Shown here piece by piece: positions 1-8,225 of a DNA stretch of 34,412 nucleotides; the first letter of the stretch is position 1, and every line of letters begins with the position of its first letter. Source of the DNA: a virus; IMG/VR virus record IMGVR_UViG_3300013094_000150, positions 1-34,412 of that record; one strand, written 5' to 3'. The position numbers were made by a program, and so were the translations under genes. The notes beneath the pieces are model-generated. The model was not told the DNA's origin, ran no database searches, and saw nothing but the letters and a program-made list of their open reading frames with translations.

Positions 1-428
1 CCCTTTTTCTTCTGTTCTCTCAGTGTACTGCAAAGGTTAGCGATGATGTGACGTGTCTGAAGAACTGTCTTCAGAGGTTGGTAACGAACTCGAGAAGGAT
101 CGATACCGAATTTGATGAAGAGATCCTCATCCACTGCAGCTTCCGAGTCTCCGTAGATTACGAAGTATCCCATCTTTTGGGCTTCTCTGACTGCATTGAG
201 AATGATGAATGTCTTACCTACACCTGAAACGCCTGAGTAGACGATGCTTCTGGAGTTGGGAATTCCTTTGAAGAGGGAGCCGCTGATTTGCGCGTTGAGT
301 AAGTAGTTGCCTGTTCCTATCCATTCCTCGATCTTGGAAAATTCGTTGACAGTTGCGATGGATCCCAGACTATCGACTTTAGTCATAGCTTTGTCGAGAT
401 CCTCGAAAGTAAAAGTGCCTTTTGCCAT
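1..428 (-). CDS. uvsX: UvsX/RecA-like recombinase, N-terminal part (cut by window edge)
   Basis: The first 142 residues of a RecA-fold recombinase can be read. It begins MAKGTFTFEDLDKAM and carries a clear Walker A motif GVSGVGKT at about residues 66-73, followed by a hydrophobic strand ending in YGDSEA, which matches the FYDSEFG strand of T4 UvsX. Such proteins coat single-stranded DNA and drive strand invasion for recombination-dependent replication. The rest, including Walker B and the DNA-binding loops, lies beyond position 1. The ATG at 428-426 is preceded by AT-rich sequence without a Shine-Dalgarno, as is usual here. It is the most downstream gene seen of a co-directional block with the polymerase and clamp genes. 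A DnaB/KaiC-type RecA fold cannot be fully excluded, but the pattern fits UvsX best. Confidence 0.85.
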   Translation of the reverse strand, partial: MAKGTFTFEDLDKAMTKVDSLGSIATVNEFSKIEEWIGTGNYLLNAQISGSLFKGIPNSRSIVYSGVSGVGKTFIILNAVREAQKMGYFVIYGDSEAAVDEDLFIKFGIDPSRVRYQPLKTVLQTRHIIANLCSTLREQKKK

Positions 429-452
429 TTTTGAAATTTATTTTTGTTGTTG

Positions 453-848
453 TTATTTGCTCTTGTTGAGAAAGATTGCCGCCGTGTCCAAGTCATGGCA
501 CCAAGATCCTCCGTTGTCTGAGATCATCTTTCCCACTTGCTTGAGGGATTTAAGCTGATGCTCAGTGAACTTTTCATCGTCATCCTCCGGAAGAAAAGCA
601 AAGACTGTTTTTTCGGGTCTCTTGTTGGAATCATCCACAGCTTCTGCGATGGAGTACACTCCAGTCATCTTGGGAGTCAGGACGTAGAGACAGAAGTCGC
701 AAGATTCTCTCTGCCGGATCTCTTCCTCCTGAGCTTCAGGAGTCCAGTCATCCACTACAGGATTGAAATAGTCGATTTTCAATTTTTTGATGAGACGATC
801 TCTCCAAGTGGAAGAATTGCACGTTCCTCCCAAAAATACTTTCTTCAT
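453..848 (-). CDS. nucleoside 2-deoxyribosyltransferase-like protein
   Basis: This 131-residue protein starts MKKVFLGGTCNSSTWRD, the opening strand and glycine-rich turn typical of the nucleoside 2-deoxyribosyltransferase-like family (Nuc_deoxyri_tr2 type). A YFNPVVDDW segment follows, then an acidic EEEIRQRESCDFCLYVLTP segment and a SIAEAVDDS helix. In the family these elements form the nucleotide-binding Rossmann-like core, and the acidic residue acts as nucleophile. The true substrate is unknown. Phage members may act in base salvage or on nucleotide derivatives. It lies 24 bp upstream of uvsX and downstream of the polymerase C-half, probably in the same transcript. The fold assignment is fairly secure and the activity is not. 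Confidence 0.7.
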   Translation of the reverse strand: MKKVFLGGTCNSSTWRDRLIKKLKIDYFNPVVDDWTPEAQEEEIRQRESCDFCLYVLTPKMTGVYSIAEAVDDSNKRPEKTVFAFLPEDDDEKFTEHQLKSLKQVGKMISDNGGSWCHDLDTAAIFLNKSK

Positions 849-919
849 GTTTGATGTGATTTGTTGTTTTTAGTGGGTGAGAAAACTGGTTCAGTCAAGT
901 TCCGGAGAGGAACTGCGCA

Positions 920-2095
920 TCAGAACAGTTGCGTGGAGACTGATAGTCTCGGAGAAATAGCACTGAAACCCATAGCTTCCACGAATCTGTTCACTGGCAT
1001 CACTATGCTCTTGTTGAACTGAGTATCATGGTCGATCGGAGGTGCAATCTCCACTGGAAAAGCTCCAGGAATGAAAGCGAAAACGTTCTCCTCGTCTCGA
1101 GTTCCCTTGGCATGGTAGTACTTCACCTTTTCACCGGAACGGATCAGCGGATACTTTTTCTTGTACTTGGAGTTGATGATCATGTGATTGTGAATAGCAG
1201 CAGCTCTGACGTGAATCGGGCATCCCTTCTCCAAAACTAACTTTTCGCTATCCTGCAGAACATGCTTTTCATAATCTCCGATCGCTGATGCCATGCAGAT
1301 CTCCTCGATGTCTTTCAGTTTGTACTCAGCTTTATACTTCTTAAGCATCGCGGTGAATTCCGAGATGTTGAAGTCCCGTTTCTTGTCCAGTATGTACTTC
1401 AACAGACCCTTCAGTGTGTTTCTGACGTAAGCTGAGGATGAAGATTGCACAATTTCCACCCCTTTCGCTGTGATGTTGGAAAGAGATTCTATGTCGATGC
1501 CCGGATCTTTCCAGATAGGGTTGTAGACATATTTTTTCTTAGCCAACCAGATACCCGAGTCGCAGATGTTCTCCAATTCGAAGTTCTGAATGTTCTGAGT
1601 TCCGGTCTTCTTTGCATAGATAGCAAAGCACTTGTTGAGATAGTCGCTGAGAAACTCATTGTAAACGATCTGGATAAATTCCTTGGGTGTTCCTTTCCAG
1701 TCACAGTTGAGAAGAACTTCCTCGAAGGAGACGTAGTTTGAGTCAGTATCGATGTAGAAGACGACTGGCATGTTGACTTTTTCCACTCTTGTGAGACCCA
1801 ACTTCTCATGAAGAGCTTTATCCTTGTGCCAGAACTCGTTGAAATAACGATTGATGATCTTTTCTGAGTACTTGATGAGATCCTGTCCCTGAAGAGTTAC
1901 AGCTTCAGCTACGTCAGTGTTGAAGAAAAGAAACCACGGCGATCCTGTGGCACCGTATATACTGTTGATGAAGATCTTAACACCCTGCTCGGCGTTCATG
2001 TAAAGGTTTGCCAAGTCTCTAAGTCTGTTGATCTCAGCTTGAATTTCTTCCTTAGTTGAAGTCCGAGGATCTATCTTTGCCCATTTAAGTTCCAT
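920..2095 (-). CDS. 43: family B DNA polymerase, C-terminal half (fingers/palm/thumb)
   Basis: This 391-residue protein holds the second half of a T4 gp43-type polymerase. Motif B (VKIFINSIYGATG) is at residues 39-51, motif C (VFYIDTDSNYVSF) has its catalytic Asp116 and Asp118, and the KKKY motif (LAKKKYVYN) is at 186-189. A thumb region follows, with GCPIHVRAAAIHNHMI resembling the HHVRG segment of gp43. It lacks the exonuclease domain and motif A, which are encoded separately at 26718-28103. The start is the ATG at 2095. The first 30 or so residues, before the motif B helix, are charged and would belong to the fingers. The C-terminus SVSTQLF resembles a clamp-binding tail. The two halves add up to 852 residues, against about 898 for gp43, so little is missing. 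Confidence 0.92.
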   Translation of the reverse strand: MELKWAKIDPRTSTKEEIQAEINRLRDLANLYMNAEQGVKIFINSIYGATGSPWFLFFNTDVAEAVTLQGQDLIKYSEKIINRYFNEFWHKDKALHEKLGLTRVEKVNMPVVFYIDTDSNYVSFEEVLLNCDWKGTPKEFIQIVYNEFLSDYLNKCFAIYAKKTGTQNIQNFELENICDSGIWLAKKKYVYNPIWKDPGIDIESLSNITAKGVEIVQSSSSAYVRNTLKGLLKYILDKKRDFNISEFTAMLKKYKAEYKLKDIEEICMASAIGDYEKHVLQDSEKLVLEKGCPIHVRAAAIHNHMIINSKYKKKYPLIRSGEKVKYYHAKGTRDEENVFAFIPGAFPVEIAPPIDHDTQFNKSIVMPVNRFVEAMGFSAISPRLSVSTQLF

Positions 2096-2106
2096 ACAAA
2101 TTATAG

Positions 2107-2838
2107 TTACGCGAGTTTAAAGTTTCTCAAAAAGTTTCTTAACCAGAGAACTTTCTCATGGTCTTCACCGATATTTCTTAACCACTTATCGTACTGCCAT
2201 TTTTCTGGTTTGCCATCAATGGTGTAGTCACCGTCGTAATCTGGCCACAGTTCTCTATCCCAAACTCTATCATCCACGAGAAAGACTACTGCAGTGAGTT
2301 GATCTCCCAGGTCAGGTTCGTAAAAGTTGGCTGTGACGATTCCTTGTGTGGATAGCTCAAATTCAGCTTCATTCAAAGAACCGAACTTGTCAAGTGACAT
2401 GTTGGTAGTTCCACCATTGAGAATGATGAAAGTCTTATCTCTTTGTGCCCATGTCTTGTACTCCAAAGAATTAAAGTGCTCATTAGCAAATTCCACAACT
2501 GCATGTCCAAATTGAATTCCTTGTTGGATAGGGCTCAGATTGTAGGGAACAAGCCCGTACATTCTGTAACGTCTGTTCTGGTGACCCAGAAATTCCATGA
2601 TTTCTTCCTCACTGAGTTTCATACTATCGGAAAAATCTGTGTATTTCCATTCCCTGTGAGTGAAAGGTTCTGTTAGTGTTTCTTCTCCTCTTAAAAACTT
2701 GAGAAGAAAGTATTTGTCCACAAAAATATCACTAGCAGATTCTGTTATGATCTCGTAGAGATGAGAATGAGTTTTTCTGAGCTGCATGAGGGGTCCCTCA
2801 GAGTTCAGAAGCACTATCGAGTTCTTTTTCCTTTTCAT
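2107..2838 (-). CDS. peptidyl-tRNA hydrolase 2 (PTH2)-like domain protein
   Basis: The central part of this 243-residue protein reads YGLVPYNLSPIQQGIQFGHA at about residues 94-113. It continues with an AVVEFANEHF helix, a TWAQRDKTFIILNGG segment and later YEPDLGDQLTAVVFLVDD. This order (lysine or polar loop, QaaHA-type helix, W...K.v.l strand, then a late depel....TA strand) is the layout of the PTH2 family, which removes peptides from stalled tRNAs. About 95 residues of unrecognised N-terminal sequence precede it, so it is longer than ordinary PTH2 (about 115 residues). Some catalytic positions of PTH2 are not obviously kept, so the activity is uncertain. It ends 12 bp before the polymerase C-half and follows a terminator-like hairpin. 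Confidence 0.45.
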   Translation of the reverse strand: MKRKKNSIVLLNSEGPLMQLRKTHSHLYEIITESASDIFVDKYFLLKFLRGEETLTEPFTHREWKYTDFSDSMKLSEEEIMEFLGHQNRRYRMYGLVPYNLSPIQQGIQFGHAVVEFANEHFNSLEYKTWAQRDKTFIILNGGTTNMSLDKFGSLNEAEFELSTQGIVTANFYEPDLGDQLTAVVFLVDDRVWDRELWPDYDGDYTIDGKPEKWQYDKWLRNIGEDHEKVLWLRNFLRNFKLA

Positions 2839-2849
2839 AATTAAGCATT

Positions 2850-2881
2850 AAAAAACATGTTCGGTCTCCCAGTGAACATGT
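2850..2881 (-). terminator. rho-independent terminator
   Basis: On the minus strand ACATGTTC, an 11-base loop and GAACATGT form a perfect 8-bp hairpin, followed directly by TTTTTT. It would end transcripts coming from the clamp gene and the structured stretch beside it. Confidence 0.75.
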
Positions 2882-2966
2882 GAACTGCCGGCCAACGATC
2901 CGGACGCACAGTGAGCATTGTCAAGAGGCTTGCGTGGAGTTTCGATCCCGTGTACGGCGGGCTGTC
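2882..2966 (-). ncRNA. GC-rich structured non-coding stretch, possible small RNA
   Basis: Between the clamp stop codon and the PTH2-like start lie 141 bases with no open frame. By hand count, 52 of the 86 bases at 2881-2966 are G or C (about 60 percent), well above the neighbouring genes. Short perfect stems follow each other: CCGG/CCGG around 2889-2902, CAAG/CTTG around 2922-2932, and CCCG/CGGG around 2947-2961. The stretch ends on the minus strand at the hairpin-plus-T-run terminator. A TTTCGATC segment at 2940-2947 recalls a tRNA T-loop, but no acceptable cloverleaf could be built on either strand. The strand is chosen because of the terminator. Confidence 0.4.
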
Positions 2967-2979
2967 TAAATCCGTCTGT

Positions 2980-3714
2980 TTAATCGACCCTACCTATGAC
3001 GATAGTTGTGTCGGATTCCAGTGATTTGAAGATCACTTTGTTGTCCAGAACAAAGATCTCAGAATCTTCCTTGTCCACGAAACCAAAATGGGATTTGTAG
3101 AAGGAGATGGAAGAGTCTTCGTCGGTAGTAACTTCTGGAAGTTGAAGCTCGAAAGCTTTTCCGGAGAAGAAAACAGATTTATCGCGAGAAGTGATGCTCA
3201 GAGTATCGTTATCGGAGTCAATGGAACATAGAGAGGAAATCTTTGCTAGAGTGTCCTTGTCCACTCGGAAAGAATAGTTGGCAGAGGAAGTGTCAGTGAT
3301 CTTCTTTGCTAACTCGGAGTCGATGTACTTGAAAAGAGAAGGGCTAGCGCCTGGGAAGGTGAACTTCAAACTCTTGTTGTAGATCTTGATCTCAGTTGCA
3401 GTTTCCTCGTTGGAAACTTTTTCTGATTCCACATCAAATTTCACTTCAGTTTCTCCAAGATGCTTGAAAGTCTGAACGAAATTATCCACTGCAAAGAGAC
3501 CAATCTTAACGTTCTTGGGATTAGCGCTGAGATCGAAAATTTCAGTTAGAGCTGTGGAGGATAGTTTGACCACTGCTTTGTCAGGAGTATGAGTTTTAGC
3601 AATGAATTTTCCATCATTGATCTCCAGTAGTAAGCTTTTTTCTATCGATGAGAATCTCTTGAGATAAGCTGAGAAGTTGCCGTTTGAATGAAGTTTTAAA
3701 GTTTGCTTTGACAT
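2980..3714 (-). CDS. 45: DNA polymerase sliding clamp (T4 gp45-like)
   Basis: This 244-residue protein matches the layout of the T4 gp45 clamp (228 residues). It has an N-terminal MSKQTLKLHSNGNFSAYLKRFSSIEKS stretch split over two strands, alternating beta-strand and helix pattern throughout, an internal KFTFPGASPSLFKYIDS segment, and a strand-rich second half ending in IVIGRVD. The trimeric ring would tether the split polymerase to DNA and, in T4, also activates late transcription through gp33/gp55. That role is relevant because late-promoter-like boxes are common in this window. It starts at the ATG at 3714, 21 bp after the previous gene, without a Shine-Dalgarno. No conserved catalytic residues are expected in this family, so the call rests on pattern, length and context. 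Confidence 0.75.
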   Translation of the reverse strand: MSKQTLKLHSNGNFSAYLKRFSSIEKSLLLEINDGKFIAKTHTPDKAVVKLSSTALTEIFDLSANPKNVKIGLFAVDNFVQTFKHLGETEVKFDVESEKVSNEETATEIKIYNKSLKFTFPGASPSLFKYIDSELAKKITDTSSANYSFRVDKDTLAKISSLCSIDSDNDTLSITSRDKSVFFSGKAFELQLPEVTTDEDSSISFYKSHFGFVDKEDSEIFVLDNKVIFKSLESDTTIVIGRVD

Positions 3715-3735
3715 GTTCTATGTTCTTTTAGTATT

Positions 3736-4065
3736 TTATGCTACGGTAGCGGAAAGTTCGGAAACTTCTCTCTCAGATTTGATTTCCTCAGGAAGTAAAA
3801 TCTCCAGGGCTTCGTTGAAACCTCTCAGATAGTCTGTGCAGTTTCTGATATTGACAATGGATTCCGAGGATGTTTTGACACCCTTCTTGTTGGAAGGAAA
3901 GACGGAAATGTAATTGGCATCTCGAGGCATGAAGTAGGAGATGATGACGTAATTTTTCTTATCGACTTGAAAAGTCCAAGCTTTAACTCGAGTAGTCGAA
4001 GGCGCTTCCTGTAGAGAAGCTCTTGTGAGCTCCAAGCGGCTTTGTTTGATCTTTGCTTTGGGCAT
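3736..4065 (-). CDS. hypothetical protein, 109 residues
   Basis: I do not recognise this protein. It begins with a basic stretch (MPKAKIKQSRLELTRA). The centre is strand-rich (KAWTFQVDKKNYVIISYFMP, DANYISVFPSNKKGV) and the C-terminal half is helical and acidic (YLRGFNEALEILLPEEIKSE). It sits between the clamp and another unknown small gene, with 10-21 bp gaps, so it is probably in the same operon. The position next to gp45 recalls the place where T4 carries small clamp-loader and late-transcription genes (44, 62, RpbA, 33), but no similarity to those is visible. Confidence 0.7.
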   Translation of the reverse strand: MPKAKIKQSRLELTRASLQEAPSTTRVKAWTFQVDKKNYVIISYFMPRDANYISVFPSNKKGVKTSSESIVNIRNCTDYLRGFNEALEILLPEEIKSEREVSELSATVA

Positions 4066-4075
4066 ATAATGTAGT

Positions 4076-4474
4076 TTAGTTGTTTAAATTTTCCAATTCT
4101 TTCTGGATCTTTGCACATTTCTCATACTCTTCTTTTTCAACGTAGTAGTTGATCATTCGAGTGAGTAGATCTCTCTTGAACTCTGCATCCTTGATGACAA
4201 TGGAGATGTAGTCATCCTGAAAGACGACTTCTTCCTTCTGCTCGTTCTCAAAGAGATTGATATAAGCTTGTTCGAGAAGAAAGATGTCCAAATAGTCCTT
4301 GACTTTCTGTGAAAGAGTAAAATGAGGCACGTAGAGAAACACACTGAGAGGCTCTCCCTCTTTCAGAGCTCTGAAGAAATTAGTTTCCACAGTCTGCTGA
4401 AGTTCATAGAAAGGGTTCTCGTTCTCAAACTCTCCCTGAAAGTCGTCTTCGTGATCGTCCTCTTGCAAGTTCAT
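4076..4474 (-). CDS. hypothetical acidic protein, 132 residues
   Basis: The frame is open further upstream to 4513, but the internal ATG at 4474 (MNLQEDDHEDDFQGEFENEN) is preferred, because upstream codons read as an unlikely MCYLLTQRTINF. The product is very acidic at the N-terminus. A middle segment follows with predicted strands (LSVFLYVPHFTLSQKVKDYLDIFL, broken across helices), and the end is a charged helical stretch YYVEKEEYEKCAKIQKEL that recalls UvrB/UVR-type helical hairpins. No family is recognised. A TATATAA-type box and a terminator-like hairpin lie just upstream, so it may begin a transcription unit running into the clamp gene. Confidence 0.65.
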   Translation of the reverse strand: MNLQEDDHEDDFQGEFENENPFYELQQTVETNFFRALKEGEPLSVFLYVPHFTLSQKVKDYLDIFLLEQAYINLFENEQKEEVVFQDDYISIVIKDAEFKRDLLTRMINYYVEKEEYEKCAKIQKELENLNN

Positions 4475-4522
4475 ATTGAAATTTATTGTCCTTTGAGTTA
4501 AAAGGTAACACAAAGGACGAAA

Positions 4523-4549
4523 ATAAAAAAGGAAACAGAATTTGTTTTC
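4523..4549 (-). terminator. possible terminator downstream of the 22-residue ORF
   Basis: On the minus strand GAAAACA, a five-base loop and TGTTTC pair with one bulged A, followed by CTTTTTTATTTT. It is a weak stem with a good T-run, placed between the fibre/microprotein block and the 4076-4474 gene. Confidence 0.4.
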
Positions 4550-4562
4550 TTTGTTTATATGA
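4548..4562 (-). promoter_or_regulatory. weak late-promoter-like box
   Basis: The minus strand reads GTCATATAAACAAAG, a degenerate form of the TATATA(G/A)AA box seen elsewhere. It lies about 75 bp upstream of the ATG at 4474 and partly overlaps the terminator-like hairpin, so it is only a candidate. Confidence 0.25.
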
Positions 4563-4583
4563 CCAGATTGAGAAAGTTCAATC

Positions 4584-4652
4584 TTAGGAGACTAAATCGG
4601 GATCCAGATCTCCAGAAGGGAGTTGAGGACCCATTGGTTGTGTTTCTTCCAT
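4584..4652 (-). CDS. possible 22-residue microprotein
   Basis: A short open frame, MEETQPMGPQLPSGDLDPDL plus VS, fills most of the gap after the fibre gene, 12 bp from its stop. It is rich in Pro, Asp and Gly and looks disordered. The start region has the same AT-rich leader as other genes here (an AAAACATC stretch). A hairpin (AGATTGA/TCAATCT, 4562-4584) follows its stop. The support is only the good use of the gap and a sensible composition, so it could be chance. Confidence 0.4.
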   Translation of the reverse strand: MEETQPMGPQLPSGDLDPDLVS

Positions 4653-4664
4653 GATGTTTTCTTT

Positions 4665-7600
4665 TTAGACGATTATGAATCGAGATTCGCTAGCTCCTGG
4701 GTTGGGAACGAATGATACAGAAGTGATGTTACCGTTACCATCCAGTGAGTTTATTGTCCATGTAGGCGAATTGTTAGGAGTCCATGTACCAGAGATCAAG
4801 TCTTTCTGCTGAACTTGGAAATCGTTACCATGTTTCACAAAGTAAGTTCTAACAGCTTTGCTATCGTTAGCATATCCGGATGGAGAACTTAAATTCACGG
4901 AAGGCTTATCCGATTGCCAGCTAACTGAGAACGTAGCTCCATTCGCAATGTCTATGATGGATTTTCCAGTAGGCTCCTCGTAGTCGTAGACTATCAACTT
5001 TGTCTTAGCCATAGCGATCTGAGTAGCTAAGTCTGTGCTGGATCCATGAGTGGAACTGGACGTGATGTCTGGTGATCCTATGAAAGTTCTCCAGCTCATA
5101 GCAGTGTCCACTACCACATCAGGAGTGCTGGATTGTATGACGAACGACCCGAATGGATTTCCAGTAGTAGCGCTTCCCAATCCATTAAGGACGTTCCAGC
5201 CCAATGCATTAGCATTAGTGTTAAATTTCAAGTTACCCATTCCCATAGGGAAAATTATCGTGGAAAAGTTACTTGGAGTCACGGTGTATTCCAAACGCTG
5301 TCCGATTACTTGGTAGAGATTTCCTCTTACTACTGAGTAGAAAGGTGTGAAACTACATTCCGAGATGAAAGATGAGCAGTTTATCGTAGCAGAGTACATG
5401 TTTTTCGGAGAGTTCCAATCTCTTATAGTTCCAGTAGTAGTCACCCAGCTATAAGCCATTCCAGAAGGGAAAGTCATATTTCGTATGGTAGCGCTGCTAC
5501 CAGTCACTACTATGGTGGAATTGTAACCTGTCACCGGATTCTCATTTTCCCCGATTTTTAAGCCATCAACGATAGTAGTTTGATTATCGTTCCAGATGAC
5601 TAAGTTCATCAAGTTACCCTTTCCGTTATAGAGATCTATGTTGGAAAAACCGGTACCGTAGTTAGGGAACATCACCGTGTCCACATAGTTAGAAGAATCC
5701 ACAGGAAATGCAGGATTCGTATGTGTTGGTGAAGAGTTGGAAGTGATGTAAACTGTACCGTTGCTTGTGCTTCTTGCATAGTAGTAGTTGTTGTTCGGAC
5801 ATACTTGAACCCAGTTATCGTCAGTAGTAGAAGGTGTAGTAGCAGAACCGGCAGTCATTCCCCCCGGAGTAGCACAGTAGTAGAGGGCACCATCTGCGCC
5901 CTGAACAGTCTGGTACTGAGAGTAAGCAGACGAGCCATTGAATGCAGCAGGATTGAGTTTCCATCTACGGTACTTAACGTTTCTGAAGTCGCTACTGACT
6001 CTGACATTCTGAGCTCTGTCGTACCTGTAAAGTATGCATCCCTTGGTGGATCCTGAGACTATGCTGTTGGAGATGCTGTACTCGATCTCATCCTGAGGAT
6101 ACTGCTCGGAGAATGCATGAGAGCTGATTGTGTTAGAAGTTAAAGCTCTAACGATCAGTGGCTCCACGGGTCCTGTGTTCACTGCTGTGGGAGAAGTGTA
6201 GGGAATGTTATGAACAGTCTGGTAGTCAGTGATACGGTAGTTGACTCCCTTGATCAGAGAGGATGCTGACATACCAGCAACCAAGTTAGCGTATGTGATA
6301 TCCAAAATAGTCTCAGACAAAAGCTTCATGGATCCTCCGAAGATACCGTAGAGATTAGTGCCATCTTGCCAAACTGTTCCGTCAGAAGTTGCTCCATAGG
6401 AAGACCCTGCTGGAACTATCAAGCTTCCATGAGATGTTGTTCCTGCAGCTAATTGAACAGGAGCGTTACTAACTGAAAGACCACTGGCAAATGTAGGTGT
6501 CTGTGAAACTGTCTGGTTACTTCCTGAAAGGGAAAGATAGTTTCCAAGATCCGTAGCTTTGGAAAAAGTAGCTCCAGTGTCATCTATTAAGTTGTTTCCA
6601 ATCTGCCAGATCTTTCCTGGTATCGGAGAGATGGCAGTAACATCATTACCTAACCATCCAGGTATAGTGAGATTGGGATCCACTGAAGGATTGTTGACCA
6701 GATCCACCCAGTAGTTACTTATCTTGGCTGGATAATCATAATAGTAACCTTGACCGCTTCTTCTGAATTCCGAAAACAGCTCCAATGTGGAGTTGCTTCC
6801 AGAATTTGAAGTAGTAGTTCTGAGTCTAAATTCGAAAGATGATTGGTTCACATAATAGACATCCACATGTATCTGGAACGTTCCTCCATGAGTGTAACCG
6901 TCGTAAGTTTGGCTGCTACTGTACTTAGGAAGAACTTCTATCCACTGACCAGGAGTTAGATTTCTATCTCCAATGAACTCGTATTCAGCTTCCCAACTCT
7001 CATAATTCACAGCTTCTGAGACGATGGTGAAAGAAACTTTCTGAGGTTCAAGACTGAACTGCAACGAAAAGAAAGGAAATGTGTCTCCATTATGAGAACT
7101 TATTTGCAGATCCTGTTGCAAATAAACTTCTCCCATGGGAGAAAAGATGCCTGCATTGGTCAACCAAGCAGAAGCAGCTGTTATGTTATCGGATTGAGTG
7201 TTGAGATTTGATATTCCACTGATCTTTACTGTAGGAGCGAGGCTAGTTCCTCCGGATACATTCTGAAGAACGTAAAAATTACTGTAACTTCCTGGAGGTG
7301 AATCGTATGAAACGAGTCCGCCAGCTTTAAGTGAATAACCGCTAACCCATGGAGAGTACGTAGTTCTAATAGCTCCAGTCACCCAAGAAGTATTAGGGAT
7401 CAGATAAGTATTATCTCCCACAGGAGGAGTGTAATAAGTGTAAGGATAACCGTTCGAGTCAATGCTAAGGTTTCCTGCAGTTAAAAAACCGGAATCGTCC
7501 GAATCGTAAATGTTCAGAGAATAACCGTTATCGGATTGAGCATCACCTGCTCTCACCCCTAAATTACCGCTAGGAAAAAACTTGATCCCTGCCCCTATTC

Positions 7601-7820
7601 CGTTAGAAGCGTACAGAAGATGATCACTGAGGTTCAGAGTAGTGTCTTGAACCAACGAACCTCCTAACAACACAGTCTGGCCTGATAGAGTCAGACCGTT
7701 GTCAGCTGAGATTCCTCCACCGGACGTAGAGCCAGTTATCCCCGCTAAGTAGAGAAAGTTATTGTCCATCTCCTCTGTGGTCAGAGGCCTATCGAGATTT
7801 CTTCGAAGAGTTAATGACAT
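4665..7820 (-). CDS. large tail-fibre-like structural protein
   Basis: This 1051-residue protein opens MSLTLRRNLDRPLTTEEMDN. That 'RPLT..EMD.NF' signature is common at the N-termini of phage fibre and baseplate-attached proteins. The rest is rich in Ser, Thr, Gly, Asn and Tyr with almost no Cys. It contains many short strand-like repeats such as LTLSGQTVLLGG, SLIVPAGSSYGATSDGTVW and NLYGIFGGS, and a run of Asn/Ser/Thr-rich turns (around residues 640-800) typical of beta-helical fibre shafts. The likely role is host recognition at the tail. There is no visible peptidase or chaperone domain at the C-terminus (ends PNPGASESRFIIV). Its start has no Shine-Dalgarno and no clear promoter box. It is followed by the small Dps-like gene upstream. 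Confidence 0.8.
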   Translation of the reverse strand: MSLTLRRNLDRPLTTEEMDNNFLYLAGITGSTSGGGISADNGLTLSGQTVLLGGSLVQDTTLNLSDHLLYASNGIGAGIKFFPSGNLGVRAGDAQSDNGYSLNIYDSDDSGFLTAGNLSIDSNGYPYTYYTPPVGDNTYLIPNTSWVTGAIRTTYSPWVSGYSLKAGGLVSYDSPPGSYSNFYVLQNVSGGTSLAPTVKISGISNLNTQSDNITAASAWLTNAGIFSPMGEVYLQQDLQISSHNGDTFPFFSLQFSLEPQKVSFTIVSEAVNYESWEAEYEFIGDRNLTPGQWIEVLPKYSSSQTYDGYTHGGTFQIHVDVYYVNQSSFEFRLRTTTSNSGSNSTLELFSEFRRSGQGYYYDYPAKISNYWVDLVNNPSVDPNLTIPGWLGNDVTAISPIPGKIWQIGNNLIDDTGATFSKATDLGNYLSLSGSNQTVSQTPTFASGLSVSNAPVQLAAGTTSHGSLIVPAGSSYGATSDGTVWQDGTNLYGIFGGSMKLLSETILDITYANLVAGMSASSLIKGVNYRITDYQTVHNIPYTSPTAVNTGPVEPLIVRALTSNTISSHAFSEQYPQDEIEYSISNSIVSGSTKGCILYRYDRAQNVRVSSDFRNVKYRRWKLNPAAFNGSSAYSQYQTVQGADGALYYCATPGGMTAGSATTPSTTDDNWVQVCPNNNYYYARSTSNGTVYITSNSSPTHTNPAFPVDSSNYVDTVMFPNYGTGFSNIDLYNGKGNLMNLVIWNDNQTTIVDGLKIGENENPVTGYNSTIVVTGSSATIRNMTFPSGMAYSWVTTTGTIRDWNSPKNMYSATINCSSFISECSFTPFYSVVRGNLYQVIGQRLEYTVTPSNFSTIIFPMGMGNLKFNTNANALGWNVLNGLGSATTGNPFGSFVIQSSTPDVVVDTAMSWRTFIGSPDITSSSTHGSSTDLATQIAMAKTKLIVYDYEEPTGKSIIDIANGATFSVSWQSDKPSVNLSSPSGYANDSKAVRTYFVKHGNDFQVQQKDLISGTWTPNNSPTWTINSLDGNGNITSVSFVPNPGASESRFIIV

Positions 7821-7845
7821 GGATTGATTGAATTTTTAAAGACTA

Positions 7846-8217
7846 TTATCTCAGAGTCAGCAAGTACTTAAGTCTTTCGATGACTCCTCTGATCTCCTGG
7901 AGAATGTTGTCAATCTCGGAGTCAGCTCCTTGTGTGAGTCCGCAGGTGAAGATCTCAGATGTATAGAACATCTCAGTGTCCATGATGAAGACATTGATCT
8001 TCAAGTTGCTGTAGTCAGATAGCTGAATAGCATCTATGCCTCCAAAGAAAATTCTTCCGTACTTTCCCTGAACTACTTCGATTAACTTGTCTATCAGGTC
8101 GTCCAAGTCATCGTATGTCTTACCGAAAGCTTTGTGCTCGGCGTAGGAAGTAGTTTGCCAGTGAAGTATGCGCAACTGAGCTTGTAGTTGAAGAGATTTT
8201 AGAACGATTTTTTTCAT
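7846..8217 (-). CDS. small helical protein with Dps/ferritin-like signature
   Basis: The 123-residue protein reads LQAQLRILHWQTTSYAEHKA then FGKTYDDLDDLIDKLIEVVQGKYGRI over two helices. The 'HWQT...H' helix followed by an acidic 'DDLDDLIDKLIE' helix matches the first two helices of Dps and ferritin-like proteins, and a similar arrangement occurs in small phage proteins of unknown function (DUF5856-like, from memory). The remaining part has two more helices (SEIDNILQEIRGVIERLKYL). It is shorter than a full Dps (about 160 residues), and I cannot confirm a complete metal site. It lies between the fibre gene and a late-type gene with close spacing. Confidence 0.55.
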   Translation of the reverse strand: MKKIVLKSLQLQAQLRILHWQTTSYAEHKAFGKTYDDLDDLIDKLIEVVQGKYGRIFFGGIDAIQLSDYSNLKINVFIMDTEMFYTSEIFTCGLTQGADSEIDNILQEIRGVIERLKYLLTLR

Positions 8218-8225
8218 CTTATGAT

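Noticed and set aside
2881-2966. tRNA gene suggested by TTTCGATC and high GC
   Set aside because: Neither strand gives a 7-bp acceptor stem with a proper T-arm; the T-stem around the loop has at most three pairs.
4665-7820. Repeat array or CRISPR within the fibre gene
   Set aside because: Similar GTAGTAG-type short words recur, but there are no regular direct repeats with spacers; they come from Thr/Thr and Tyr/Tyr codons.
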